Shown one piece after another: positions 27,942-36,442 of a stretch of DNA of 42,175 bases. The notes beneath the pieces are model-generated. The model worked only from the letters and a program-made list of their open reading frames with translations. It made no database searches and was not told where the DNA came from. Source of the stretch: Erythrobacter sp. SCN 62-14. Its GTDB lineage: Bacteria > Pseudomonadota > Alphaproteobacteria > Sphingomonadales > Sphingomonadaceae. Every line of letters begins with the position of its first letter. Position 1 is the stretch's first letter. The stretch lies in contig MEDW01000009.1 in NCBI GenBank assembly GCA_001724215.1, positions 1-42,175 on the forward strand. The letters run 5' to 3'. Made by a program: the position numbers and the translations under genes.

Positions 27942-28859
27942 ATGACTGATAATTCCCCCACCCGCTGCGGTGTTGTTGCCGTGATCGGTGCGCCCAATGC
28001 GGGCAAATCGACTTTGGTGAACCAGTTGGTCGGCCAGAAGGTCGCCATCACATCCGCCAAGGCGCAGACGACGCGGGCGCGGATGCTGGGCATTGCGCTG
28101 CATGAAGTGGACGGCGTGGCCGTGCAGATGATCCTTGTCGATACCCCCGGCATTTTCGCCCCGCGCCGCCGGCTTGATCGCGCAATGGTGAACGCCGCGT
28201 GGGAAGGCGCAGAGGCCGCTGATGCGGTGCTGTTGATGGTCGATCCGATCAAGCAGCGCCGGCACGAATTGGAGCCTTTGCTCGAAGCGCTCGCCAGCCG
28301 CCCGGAGCGCAAGATTCTGGTGCTCAACAAGGTTGATCGCGCCAAGAAAGAACCGCTATTGGCGCTCGCGCAGGAATTGGCGGGGAAGGTCGATTTTGCG
28401 GAAATCTACTTTGTTTCGGCGCTAACCGGCGAAGGCGTGGGGGAACTCAAAGACACCCTCGCCCGGATGATGCCGGAAGGCGATTGGATGTATCCCGAAG
28501 CTCAGGTCTCGGATGCGTCCGAACGCCTGCTGGCGGCTGAAATCACCCGCGAGCAATTGTATCAGCAACTCCACGAAGAACTGCCCTATGACAGCGCGGT
28601 GCGGCCCGAAAAATATTTGAACCGCCCCGATGGCAGCGTGGAAATCCACCAGCAAATCGTGGTCGCCCGCGACACCCAGCGCGCGATTGTGCTGGGCAAG
28701 GGGGGCTCCAAGATCAAGGCGATTGGCGAGGCAGCGCGCAAGGAACTCGCTGAGGTGTTGGGGGTGAAAGTGCACCTGTTCCTGCATGTGAAGGTGCTGG
28801 AGAACTGGGCCGAGGACAAGGAACTGTTCGAGGAGATTGGGCTTGATTGGGTGCGGTGA
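27942..28859 (+). CDS. era: GTPase Era
   Basis: 305 aa. It assists 30S ribosome assembly by binding the 3' end of 16S rRNA. GTPase boxes: G1 GAPNAGKST, G3 DTPGIF, G4 NKVDRAK and G5 in VSALTGEG. A C-terminal KH domain (IVLGKGGSKIKAIGEAARKEL) binds the RNA. It follows rnc by 40 bases without overlap. Downstream begins the repeat cluster 28868-29138. Confidence 0.95.
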   Translation: MTDNSPTRCGVVAVIGAPNAGKSTLVNQLVGQKVAITSAKAQTTRARMLGIALHEVDGVAVQMILVDTPGIFAPRRRLDRAMVNAAWEGAEAADAVLLMVDPIKQRRHELEPLLEALASRPERKILVLNKVDRAKKEPLLALAQELAGKVDFAEIYFVSALTGEGVGELKDTLARMMPEGDWMYPEAQVSDASERLLAAEITREQLYQQLHEELPYDSAVRPEKYLNRPDGSVEIHQQIVVARDTQRAIVLGKGGSKIKAIGEAARKELAEVLGVKVHLFLHVKVLENWAEDKELFEEIGLDWVR

Positions 28860-28867
28860 GGCGAGCC

Positions 28868-28890
28868 GTCGTCCCGTGCTCGACACGGGG
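28868..28890. repeat. Short intergenic palindrome
   Basis: GTCGTCCCGTGCTCGACACGGGG can fold into a stem of CCCGTG with CACGGG around a CTCGA loop, starting nine bases after the era stop. It may act as the transcript end of lepB-rnc-era, but no T tract follows. It is the first of three different palindromic units between era and the response regulator gene. Confidence 0.5.
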
Positions 28891-28929
28891 CTTGGCTACT
28901 TCTACGCGGGCAATAGAAACAAAGCCGAA

Positions 28930-29034
28930 CCCCGGTTCCTCCCGCCAAGGAGGTCGTCGCGAGGCCCATAGGGCGGTGCCGATCCAGAGCAGCCCTTTGC
29001 CGCTCTGGATTGCTTCGCTTCGCTCGCAATGACG
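28930..29034. repeat. Palindromic intergenic repeat, CGTCATTGCGAGCGAAGC type
   Basis: Read on the minus strand it begins CGTCATTGCGAGCGAAGC and continues with a 9-bp stem ATCCAGAGC/GCTCTGGAT around an 11-nt loop. It ends with GACGACCTCCTTGGCGGGAGGAACC, which holds a second small hairpin. This unit occurs once in the window, but elements with this beginning are familiar to me as multi-copy repeats in sphingomonads. The outer limits are approximate. Confidence 0.6.
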
Positions 29035-29040
29035 AAATTC

Positions 29041-29138
29041 CGTCATCCCAGCGCAAACTGGGACCGCGAGCGGCCGGGTGCTGCCTTTGCCAGCAAGGCG
29101 GCTCATAGCCCTAGGCCCCAGCTTACGCTGGGGTGACG
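29041..29138. repeat. Palindromic intergenic repeat, long form, with terminal inverted repeats
   Basis: A 98-nt element whose ends, CGTCATCCCAGCG and CGCTGGGGTGACG, are inverted with one mismatch. Each end also folds on itself (CCCAGCGCAAACTGGG; CCCCAGCTTACGCTGGGG). The block TAGGCCCC with flanking GCCC recurs at 17461-17520, which looks like a shorter relative. This resembles a non-autonomous mobile repeat (REP- or MITE-like). No transposase is present in the window. Confidence 0.72.
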
Positions 29139-29151
29139 GCGGACGGAAAGA

Positions 29152-29658
29152 TCACCCCCGCCCCAGCTTCTCCAGCTTGGCTTTAAGCGCCGCCTCGTCG
29201 AACGGCTTCACGATATAATCATCCGCGCCCGCCGAAATCCCGGCGTGGATGTCCTTCGCCTCGCCGTTTGAGGTGCAGAACACCACCACCGGCTCTTTGG
29301 GCGTGGGGATGGCGCGCAGTTTGCTGACGAATTCGATCCCGTCCATTTCCGGCATGTTCCAGTCGGTCAGCACAAGATCGGGCATCGCCTGTTTACAGCG
29401 GGCGAGCGCTTCTTCGCCGTTTTCGGCCTCCACCGGCACATAGCCGAGGCTACGCGCGATCTTGGAGGATACCTTGCGGATCACCCGGCTGTCATCAACG
29501 ATCAGGCACACTTTCGCCGCCGCCGCAGGTGCAGCGGCCGGGGCATAGCGATCGCGCATCGCCTTGGCAGCGGCAACAATCGCATCGGTTTCATCGCCTG
29601 TCGCCTCAGGCTGGGGTGGAGCCGCCGCGTCGAGCGCCGCGCGTGCATCATCGGGCAC
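29152..29658 (-). CDS. Response regulator, single receiver domain with long N-terminal extension
   Basis: 168 aa from GTG 29658. A CheY-like receiver covers about residues 48-168: acidic pair in IVDDSR, phosphoacceptor Asp in LVLTDWNMPEMDG, Thr/Ser in FCTSN, and Lys in DDYIVKPFD. There is no output domain, so it acts through protein contact. The N-terminal 48 residues are Ala/Pro-rich and unusual. The same frame stays open and looks coding upstream to ATT 29766, where GGGGAG lies eight bases away; the true protein may be 204 aa with a non-standard start. It follows the 98-aa gene directly. No histidine kinase is nearby. Confidence 0.8.
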   Translation of the reverse strand: MPDDARAALDAAAPPQPEATGDETDAIVAAAKAMRDRYAPAAAPAAAAKVCLIVDDSRVIRKVSSKIARSLGYVPVEAENGEEALARCKQAMPDLVLTDWNMPEMDGIEFVSKLRAIPTPKEPVVVFCTSNGEAKDIHAGISAGADDYIVKPFDEAALKAKLEKLGRG

Positions 29659-29753
29659 AGCGACCGGCTCAGCGCCTTCGGCAGCCGCCAGCTTTTCAGC
29701 GAGCGTGCGTCCATCCGAAGCCGCTCTGCGATGCGGGCCGGTGTTGCGTTTGA

Positions 29754-30050
29754 TCAGATTTTGAATGGCTCATACTCCCCGCCATAGACGCTGCCGGGAG
29801 CGTCATACTGACCATAATTTTCGTGCTCCTCGCCGCCCACGCCTTCGCCGGGCGTAATGCGGACATGGAGATAGGGCATCCAGACATCGCCAAATTCGGC
29901 TTTCTGATACCACACATCAATCACATCATAGCTCGCCCACATGCCATCGGGTTCCCGAAGGCGAATGCCTTCGCCAATGCGCGGCACCGCGGCAAAGCGC
30001 AGCCGCGACTGGCTCTGGTGGGTCTCGTTCTGGACTTCAATCTCGATCAC
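29754..30050 (-). CDS. Uncharacterised acidic 98-aa protein
   Basis: 98 aa. The N-terminal half alternates polar and hydrophobic residues as in a beta structure (IEIEVQNETHQSQSRLRF, IRLREPDG, YDVIDVWYQ). The C-terminal third is acidic and rich in Gly, Glu and Tyr (GVGGEEHENYGQYDAPG), likely disordered. No signal peptide or membrane segment is seen and I recognise no family. Its stop codon lies within the presumed start region of the response regulator, so both are likely expressed together, and a functional link is possible but unproven. Confidence 0.7.
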   Translation of the reverse strand: MIEIEVQNETHQSQSRLRFAAVPRIGEGIRLREPDGMWASYDVIDVWYQKAEFGDVWMPYLHVRITPGEGVGGEEHENYGQYDAPGSVYGGEYEPFKI

Positions 30051-30224
30051 GTTGACGCATCCCCGAGTTCCTCAAGGAATCGTGATAAGCATCAAAGCTT
30101 GACGATTTACCAACGCCGCGGCTGCTGGTCGCTGGGTGCTTTTGGCAGAGCATGATGTTAAGGCCCAATTCAACCGGTGGAGCCGAACTTCGAACCGATA
30201 ATCAACGTCAAGGGAGCGCACCCG

Positions 30225-30995
30225 ATGAGCCATACCCCCTCAACGCTGTCGCGGCGGCAATTGCTCGTGCTGGGCTCGCTGCTCGGCGGGATCAGTTTTG
30301 CAACGCCTGCGATGGCACAGCTCAGGCTGCGCAATCTGCTCGATTCCGCGCGTGATCTGGCAGCGGCCGAAATGCTCACCGCTGAAGGCATGCGCCCGGT
30401 GTTCGACCAAATGAGCGCGCAGATGGACCGCGAAAACCCGCTCGCCCCGCCCAATGATCCTTACGCCCGCAGGCTGGCCAGCCTGACCGAAGGGCTGGAT
30501 AATTATGACGGGCTCGATCTTGATATTCAGACCTATCTCGTGCCCGATGTGAACGCCTTTGCCATGGCCAATGGCACGATCCGCATTTTCTCGGGCCTGA
30601 TGGATCAGTTCACCGACGACGAGATCCGCTATGTGATCGGCCATGAAATTGGCCATGTGCAGCGCGATCACACCCGGCGGCGGATGCAGGGAGCCTTGCG
30701 CAAACGGGCGGCGCTTGGTGCTGCACAAGGGGCTGGCGGAACCGTGGGCCAGCTGGCCAGCGGGGAATTGTCACAATTGTTCACACAAGTGATCGGCGCC
30801 CAGCACAGCCAGCAGCATGAACGTGAGGCCGATGACTACGCGCTCGGTTTCATGCGCAACAACGGCTACCAGCCAATGGCCGCTGTCACCGCGCTGGAAA
30901 AGCTGGGGAGCGGCAGCAGCGGCGGTGGGGTGCCATGGCTGCAAACCCATCCCAGCCCGCAAGCCCGCGCACGCCGGATGCGCGCACAGCTTTAG
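30225..30995 (+). CDS. Exported M48 family metalloprotease, Tat-type signal
   Basis: 256 aa. The N-terminus SRRQLLVLGSLLGGISF with APAMA-type cleavage (TPAMAQ) has a twin Arg and looks like a Tat signal, though the Tat match is loose. The zinc site is GHEIGHVQRDH, and the third ligand is the Glu in HEREADDYAL. The rest is the M48 core, without the LysM segment of the larger relative at 1333-2811. ATG 30225 has AAGGGAG eight bases upstream; the frame is open 16 codons earlier. It is convergent with topA, the ends overlapping by four bases. Confidence 0.85.
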   Translation: MSHTPSTLSRRQLLVLGSLLGGISFATPAMAQLRLRNLLDSARDLAAAEMLTAEGMRPVFDQMSAQMDRENPLAPPNDPYARRLASLTEGLDNYDGLDLDIQTYLVPDVNAFAMANGTIRIFSGLMDQFTDDEIRYVIGHEIGHVQRDHTRRRMQGALRKRAALGAAQGAGGTVGQLASGELSQLFTQVIGAQHSQQHEREADDYALGFMRNNGYQPMAAVTALEKLGSGSSGGGVPWLQTHPSPQARARRMRAQL

Positions 30996-33547
30996 GCGGG
31001 TTTGGCAGAAGCCTTCTTGGGAGCCGCCTTCTTCTTGGCGGCGGCTTTCTTTTTGGGCGCAGCTTTCTTCTTGCCCTTGGCAGGGCCCTTGGCCGCGCGC
31101 GCATCGATCAATTCGATTGCTTGCGCAAGGGTCACGTCCTCGGGCTTCGTGTCCTTGGGAATGGTCGCATTGGTGGTACCATCGGTGACATAGGGGCCAT
31201 AGCGTCCCGGCATGACTGTAATCGCGCCGCCGCTGGTGGGATGTTCCCCCAGGCTGGCAATCGGTTCGGCCTTAGCGCGGCCCCCGCCTGCCCCGCGATT
31301 GGCAGCCTGCGCCAGAATATCAACCGCGCGGTTCATGCCGACCTCGAACACCTCGCGCGTGTTGGTGAGTTTGCCATACTTGCCATCATGGCGCAGATAT
31401 GGCCCGTAACGCCCGATATTGGCTTCGATTTCGAGACCCGTGTCGGGATGCGCGCCGATGATGCGCGGCAGGTCCAAAAGCTTTATCGCCCAGTCGAGAT
31501 CGAAATCGTCGAGGCCTTTGGGGATGCTGGCGCGCTTGGCCTCTTTACCCTCACCCATCTCAACATAGGGACCAAAGCGGCCCGTCTTGCGGACAATGTC
31601 GATGCCGGTTTCAGGATGCTGGCCCATCACGCCGTCTTCAGCCGCACCCTCGCCCGCGCCGCCCGGTTGGGCAAAGCGGCGGGTGTATTTGCATTCGGGA
31701 TAATTGGCACAGGCCACAAAAGCGCCAAAGCGGCCCCCACGCAAAGAAAGCCGCCCGCCCTCGCGCCCTTCGGCAGCGCATAGCGGGCAGGCGCGCGGAT
31801 CGCTGCCGTCCTCGCGCGGGGGGAACAGGAAATCGGAGAGATATTCATCGAGCGCCTCGGTCACTTCCGAGGGCAGCTTCTCCATCACCTCGTCGGCCTT
31901 GGGCTTGAAGTCTTTCCAGAACCGGGCGAGCAGCGCCTTGTAATCTTCGCCTCCGTCCGAGACGACATCGAGTTCATCCTCCATGCCGGCGGTGAAATCA
32001 TAAGCGACATAGGTGGGAAAAAAGCGTTCGAGAAAGGCTGTGAGCAGGCGCCCGCTCTCCTCTGCAAAGAAACGGTTTTTCTCCATCCGGACATAAGCGC
32101 GGTCGCGCAGGGTCTGGATGGTGGAGGCATAGGTTGAAGGCCGCCCGATGCCGAGTTCTTCGAGGCGCTTCACCAGGCTGGCTTCGGAAAAGCGCGGCGG
32201 TGGCTGAGTGAAATGCTGGGTGGCGTCGACCGCGCGCTTGGCGGGGCAATCGCCAGCTTTCAACATGGGCAAGAGGCCGTCTTCATCCTCGTCGCTATCG
32301 TCAAAGCCTTCCTGATAGACCGCGAGAAAACCGGCAAAGCGGATCACTTGGCCTGTCGCACGCAGTTCGTGTTGCCCGGTCGCATCGCGCAAGGTGACAG
32401 TGGTGCGTTCAAGCTGGGCGGCTGACATCTGGCTGGCCATGGCGCGCTTGAAGATCAGATCATAGAGCTTGGCTTCATCCCCGCTGCCAACACGATCACG
32501 GGTAAAATCGGTGGGCCTGATCGCTTCGTGCGCTTCCTGAGCATTCTTCGCCTTGGTGCTGTAAAAACGCGGCTTTTCGGGAAGGAAGCTGCTGTCATAA
32601 CGCTTGCCAATGGCATCGCGCAGAGCGGCAATCGCGCCGCCATCCATCTGCACGCCATCGGTGCGCATGTAGGTGATCGCGCCTGCTTCATAGAGACTCT
32701 GCGCCAGCCGCATGGTGTGCTGCGCGGAAAAGCCCAGCTTGCGCGCCGCCTCTTGCTGAAGCGTCGAAGTGGTGAACGGCGGCGCCGGATTGCGCTTTAA
32801 CGGCTTTGTCTCAACCCCTTCGACAGTGAAGCGCCCCGCTTCAACCGCCGCCTTGGCTTCCAGTGCAATGCCTTCTGCCCCCAAAGAAAGCTTGTCGAGT
32901 TTCTCGCCGCGAAACCGCACCAGCCGCGCGGTGAAATCCGTGCCGTCGTGCTGAAGCTGCGCGACAATCTGCCAATATTCGTCAGGCCGGAACGCTTCGA
33001 TCTCGCGCTCACGCTCAACGATCAACCGCAGCGCGACCGACTGCACGCGGCCTGCCGATTTGGCTCCCGGCAACTTCCTCCAGAGCACCGGCGAGAGGGT
33101 AAAGCCGAACAGATAATCCAGCGCCCGGCGCGCAAGGTAGGCATCGATCAGCGGCTTATCGAGCTGGCGCGGCCGCGCCATTGCCTCGGTCACGGCCTGC
33201 TTGGTGATCGCGTTGAACGTCACCCGATCCACCGATTTGGGGAGCGCCTTCCTTTTCGCCAGCAATTCCTGAACGTGCCAACTGATCGCCTCGCCTTCGC
33301 GGTCAGGGTCGGTTGCCAGCACCAGCCGGGTTGCGCCCTTGGCGGCATCGGCAATTTCTTTGAAGCGGCTCTGCTTGTCGCGATAAAGCTCCCACTCCAT
33401 CGCGAAATCCTCATCCGGCTTTACGCTGCCATCCTTTGGCGGCAGATCGCGGACATGGCCATAGGAGGCGAGAACCTTGAAGTCCTTGCCCAGATATTTC
33501 TCGATGGTCTTGGCCTTGGCGGGCGATTCAACAATAACAAGCTGCAT
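30992..33547 (-). CDS. topA: DNA topoisomerase I
   Basis: 851 aa type IA topoisomerase relaxing negative supercoils. The Toprim domain opens with QLVIVESPAKAKTIEKYLG and includes DPDREGEAI. The catalytic Tyr lies in ITYMRTDGVQ. After the core come one four-Cys zinc-ribbon (CPLCAAEG ... CANYPECKYTR) and several short C-terminal repeats of the kind RFGPYVEMGEGKEAKRASIP. The last 35 residues are a Lys/Ala-rich tail (KKKAAPKKKAAAKKK), like histone H1, common in Alphaproteobacteria and Actinobacteria. The dprA gene lies upstream on the same strand, a common neighbour. Confidence 0.96.
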   Translation of the reverse strand: MQLVIVESPAKAKTIEKYLGKDFKVLASYGHVRDLPPKDGSVKPDEDFAMEWELYRDKQSRFKEIADAAKGATRLVLATDPDREGEAISWHVQELLAKRKALPKSVDRVTFNAITKQAVTEAMARPRQLDKPLIDAYLARRALDYLFGFTLSPVLWRKLPGAKSAGRVQSVALRLIVEREREIEAFRPDEYWQIVAQLQHDGTDFTARLVRFRGEKLDKLSLGAEGIALEAKAAVEAGRFTVEGVETKPLKRNPAPPFTTSTLQQEAARKLGFSAQHTMRLAQSLYEAGAITYMRTDGVQMDGGAIAALRDAIGKRYDSSFLPEKPRFYSTKAKNAQEAHEAIRPTDFTRDRVGSGDEAKLYDLIFKRAMASQMSAAQLERTTVTLRDATGQHELRATGQVIRFAGFLAVYQEGFDDSDEDEDGLLPMLKAGDCPAKRAVDATQHFTQPPPRFSEASLVKRLEELGIGRPSTYASTIQTLRDRAYVRMEKNRFFAEESGRLLTAFLERFFPTYVAYDFTAGMEDELDVVSDGGEDYKALLARFWKDFKPKADEVMEKLPSEVTEALDEYLSDFLFPPREDGSDPRACPLCAAEGREGGRLSLRGGRFGAFVACANYPECKYTRRFAQPGGAGEGAAEDGVMGQHPETGIDIVRKTGRFGPYVEMGEGKEAKRASIPKGLDDFDLDWAIKLLDLPRIIGAHPDTGLEIEANIGRYGPYLRHDGKYGKLTNTREVFEVGMNRAVDILAQAANRGAGGGRAKAEPIASLGEHPTSGGAITVMPGRYGPYVTDGTTNATIPKDTKPEDVTLAQAIELIDARAAKGPAKGKKKAAPKKKAAAKKKAAPKKASAKPA

Positions 33548-33643
33548 GAGAGAGGCCGGATTTCCTTACGTGCGTATACGCGCGAGAGTGGGGCGAGGGT
33601 TTATGCGCGGTCAAGCCGCTTATGCAAGGGGGCTGCGTGCGCT

Positions 33644-34768
33644 TTAACTGGCGAGGCTGACGCTGCCGCTGGAATGACGGATGATCTCGCCCGCCAGTTC
33701 CAGTTCCAGCAAGGCCAGATGCACCGCCGCAGCGCTGGCGCCGGTTTGCTGGATCAGTTCATCAATGGTGACAGGCGCAGTGCTCAGCAGCGCGGCAATA
33801 GCCTCTGCCCCCTCGCCCGTTTCGGCTTCGGCCAATTCGGCATAGTCGTAATTGCTCGTATCATCCGCCACGCGAAAGCGCGAACGCGGCGCCCCTGTGA
33901 AACTTTCGAGCAGTTCGATCACATCTTCGGGGCTCTGCACCAGCACCGCGCCTTCGCGAATGAGCTGATTGCAACCCAGCGCGCGGCTATCGAGCGGCGA
34001 GCCGGGGATTGCCATGACTTCGCGGCCCGCCTCGCCGGCAAGCCGAGCGGTGATGAGGCTGCCCGATTGCGGCGCGGCTTCCACCACCAGCGTGCCGCTG
34101 GCGAGGCCTGCAATGATGCGATTGCGCGAGGGGAAATGCCGGCCGCGCGGCTCGGTCCCGGGGGGTTGCTCGGCAATCAGCAGAGCCTCTCTCGCGATGC
34201 GCTCTTGCAAATCGGCGTGCTGCGGCGGGTAGGCGATGTCGATACCGCTTGCGATCACCCCGATGGTGCTTGGACAAGCGCCTTCATGCGCTGCGCCGTC
34301 AATTCCGCGCGCAAGCCCGGATACGACAGTAAACCCTGCCGAGGCGAGGTGTGCGGCGAATTCGCGCGCCAGCTTGACGGCAGCAGCGCTCGCATTCCTT
34401 GCGCCCACCATGGCCACGCAAGGGTTGGACGCAAGCTCCAGCCGCCCCCGACAGGTGATGATCGGCGGGGCGGAATCGAGTTCTGCCAGCAGCGCGGGGT
34501 AATCGCCTTGATCGTGAAACAGGTAGCGCGCGCCTGCCCTGCGCACGGCAGCCACTTCACGCTCGATACTCTCGGCACTGGCTGGCCGATAGGGCCCGCG
34601 CCCCCGGCTCGCCAGATCAGGCAGCGCATCCAGCGCTGCGGCAGCGCTACCGAACCGCCCCAGCAATTGGCGATAGGAAATCGGCCCGATATTGGGCGAA
34701 CGCAGCAGGCGAATGCGCGCGAAGGCTTCTTTCTGCGAGAGCACCGGCTGCGACCCCTCGTGCTCCAT
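33644..34768 (-). CDS. dprA: DNA processing protein DprA
   Basis: 374 aa. It binds incoming single-stranded DNA and loads RecA during natural transformation. The Rossmann-like core shows VGARNASAAAVKLA and GFTVVSGLARGIDGAAHEGA, then PPGTEPRGRHFPSRNRIIAGL. A C-terminal winged-helix domain (APVTIDELIQQTGASAAAVHLALL) follows. It is separated by 16 bases from plsY and 96 from topA. Presence does not itself prove competence. Confidence 0.92.
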   Translation of the reverse strand: MEHEGSQPVLSQKEAFARIRLLRSPNIGPISYRQLLGRFGSAAAALDALPDLASRGRGPYRPASAESIEREVAAVRRAGARYLFHDQGDYPALLAELDSAPPIITCRGRLELASNPCVAMVGARNASAAAVKLAREFAAHLASAGFTVVSGLARGIDGAAHEGACPSTIGVIASGIDIAYPPQHADLQERIAREALLIAEQPPGTEPRGRHFPSRNRIIAGLASGTLVVEAAPQSGSLITARLAGEAGREVMAIPGSPLDSRALGCNQLIREGAVLVQSPEDVIELLESFTGAPRSRFRVADDTSNYDYAELAEAETGEGAEAIAALLSTAPVTIDELIQQTGASAAAVHLALLELELAGEIIRHSSGSVSLAS

Positions 34769-34784
34769 CAGATGCGCCGAGATC

Positions 34785-35369
34785 TCATGATTTGGCCCCC
34801 ACGCGCGGCTCCTCCCCGCGCATCAGCCGCCCGATATTGGCGCGGTGCTGGACGATGACGATGGCGGCGATCGCGATCAGCGGAGCGATGACTTGGGGGT
34901 AACCCAGCGTCCACGCCACCACGGGCGATGCGATCACGCTGGTCATTGAAGACACGCTCGAAATCCGGCTGAGATAAAGCGTAATCGCCCAAATTGCCGC
35001 ACAAGCGAGCATCGCAGGCCATGCCAGCGCAGCGAGCACCCCGGCGGCGGTGGCGAAACCCTTGCCTCCCTTGAACGCGAGCCAGGGCGTAAAGCAATGC
35101 CCTGCCACTGCTGCGACCGCGACAAGCCCTTCCATGCCGGGCCAGAACTGGGCGGCCACCAATACGGGCGCGGCGCCTTTCAACCCATCCAGCAGAACAG
35201 TGGCCGCTGCCAGCCCCTTGTTACCGGTGCGCAGCACATTGGTTGCCCCGATGCTTCCGCTGCCGATCTGCCGCACATCCCCCAAGCCAGCGGCGCGCGT
35301 CAGGATCAGGCCGAAGGGGACCGAGCCGCATAAGAACCCCAGCATCGCGGCAAGAAAAACGTCCATCAT
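34785..35369 (-). CDS. plsY: Glycerol-3-phosphate acyltransferase PlsY
   Basis: 194 aa polytopic membrane enzyme. It acylates glycerol-3-phosphate using acyl-phosphate, the first step of phospholipid synthesis. The three conserved PlsY motifs are present: GSVPFG (active-site Ser region), GSGSIGATNVLRTGN, and AFKGGKGFATAAG. About five membrane segments are seen. Start is at one of two adjacent ATGs (35369 or 35366). It is the first gene of the minus-strand plsY-dprA-topA run. Confidence 0.94.
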   Translation of the reverse strand: MMDVFLAAMLGFLCGSVPFGLILTRAAGLGDVRQIGSGSIGATNVLRTGNKGLAAATVLLDGLKGAAPVLVAAQFWPGMEGLVAVAAVAGHCFTPWLAFKGGKGFATAAGVLAALAWPAMLACAAIWAITLYLSRISSVSSMTSVIASPVVAWTLGYPQVIAPLIAIAAIVIVQHRANIGRLMRGEEPRVGAKS

Positions 35370-35383
35370 ACCCCATCCCGTTT

Positions 35384-35404
35384 GCCCTGACCTTGTCGAA
35401 GGGC
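35384..35404. repeat. Short palindrome of the CCTGA-TTGTCGAAGGG type
   Basis: GCCCTGACCTTGTCGAAGGGC folds around a short loop (GCCCT with AGGGC). It lies in the 109-nt gap between plsY and murI, which are divergent. Sequences of this form recur in many sphingomonad genomes as I remember it, but there is only one copy here. Confidence 0.45.
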
Positions 35405-35478
35405 TGCAGTTCTTCTAGCGCCCTCAAAGCCAAAAGAAAGACAAGGCTTGGGCAAGCTTAGCCTGAACGGAGATTTTT

Positions 35479-36279
35479 TTGGAAATCACGGCATCTGCCC
35501 CCATCCTGATTTTCGATTCCGGCGTTGGCGGGCTGACGGTCTATGATGCCTTGCGCGAAATCCTGCCCCATGCGCCGGTCATCTACGCTGCAGACCTTGC
35601 CGGACTGCCGTATGGCAGCAAGACCGAGCCGCAAATCGCCGCGCGGGTCGCGGGGTTGCTGGGGCGCATGGCGGAGCGGTTTCGCCCGCGCCTTGTCTGT
35701 ATCGCGTGCAACACCGCTTCCACCATTGCGCTTGGCATGGTGCGTGAGGTGCTCGAAGTGCCGGTTGTTGGCACAGTTCCCGCGATCAAGCCCGCCGCCG
35801 CCCTCACCCGTTCGGGCACGATTGGGCTGATCGGAACCGAGGCAACGATCCGCCAAGCCTATGTGGACAGGCTGGAGGCAGAGTTCGCCAATGGCACAAA
35901 GCTGTTGCGCATTGCCGCGCCCGAATTCGTGGGTCTTGCCGAGGCCAAGCTGCGCGGGGCTCCTGTCGATCCTGCGCCGCTGCGCGCGATTGCAGACCGC
36001 CTGCGCGCTATGCCGGGGGGCGAGGCGATTGACACGCTGGTGCTCGCCTGCACGCATTTCCCGCTGCTGGCAGACGAACTGGGCGCCGTGTTCGGCCCTG
36101 ATGTGGCGCTGGTGGACGGCGCGCAAGGCATCGCGCGGCGCATCGCGCATCTCGTCGAAGGGCAGGACATGGCAGCAGCCCTTCCCAATCGCTTTGTCAT
36201 CACCGGCCCGGTTGAAAGCGCCGCTGGCCTTGAAAATGCTCTGGCAGCCCGCGGTTTCGCTCATGCAGAACAATTCTGA
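35479..36279 (+). CDS. murI: Glutamate racemase
   Basis: 266 aa. It makes D-glutamate for peptidoglycan. Signatures: IFDSGVGGLTV near the N-terminus, the two catalytic Cys in CIACNTAST and LACTHFPLL, and the neighbouring Asp and His. TTG 35479 with GGAG six bases upstream is the only sensible start; there is no ATG between it and the conserved DSGVGG. The downstream gap of 163 bases to hemA shows no clear terminator and no recognisable Fnr-type box. Confidence 0.93.
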   Translation: MEITASAPILIFDSGVGGLTVYDALREILPHAPVIYAADLAGLPYGSKTEPQIAARVAGLLGRMAERFRPRLVCIACNTASTIALGMVREVLEVPVVGTVPAIKPAAALTRSGTIGLIGTEATIRQAYVDRLEAEFANGTKLLRIAAPEFVGLAEAKLRGAPVDPAPLRAIADRLRAMPGGEAIDTLVLACTHFPLLADELGAVFGPDVALVDGAQGIARRIAHLVEGQDMAAALPNRFVITGPVESAAGLENALAARGFAHAEQF

Positions 36280-36442
36280 GCGCTGCTGCAATGGCGATTG
36301 ATCGAAAAACCCGCTCACCCTGTGCAAAGCAATCGCAAACATCCTGACTGGCCAAATATCCCTGCCCCTTCTAGGGACGGGGGCGAAACCTTTGGGCCGG
36401 ATAGTGGTTTGACCCAGACACGCAACGAGACGAGCCGCCGAC

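Noticed and set aside
29696..29769. Alternative small ORF starting ATG within the end of the 98-aa gene (MSHSKSDQ...)
   Set aside because: It ends after 25 codons, its GGGGAG is one base from the ATG, and the receiver frame in the same place reads more like coding sequence.
32948..34858. 636-codon plus-strand open frame over topA and dprA
   Set aside because: It spans two complete minus-strand genes and the gap between them, which no real gene would do; sequence is low in family-like patterns.
36280..36442. Possible Fnr-type box before hemA
   Set aside because: TTGAT occurs at the start of the gap but its partner ATCAA is absent at the required spacing.
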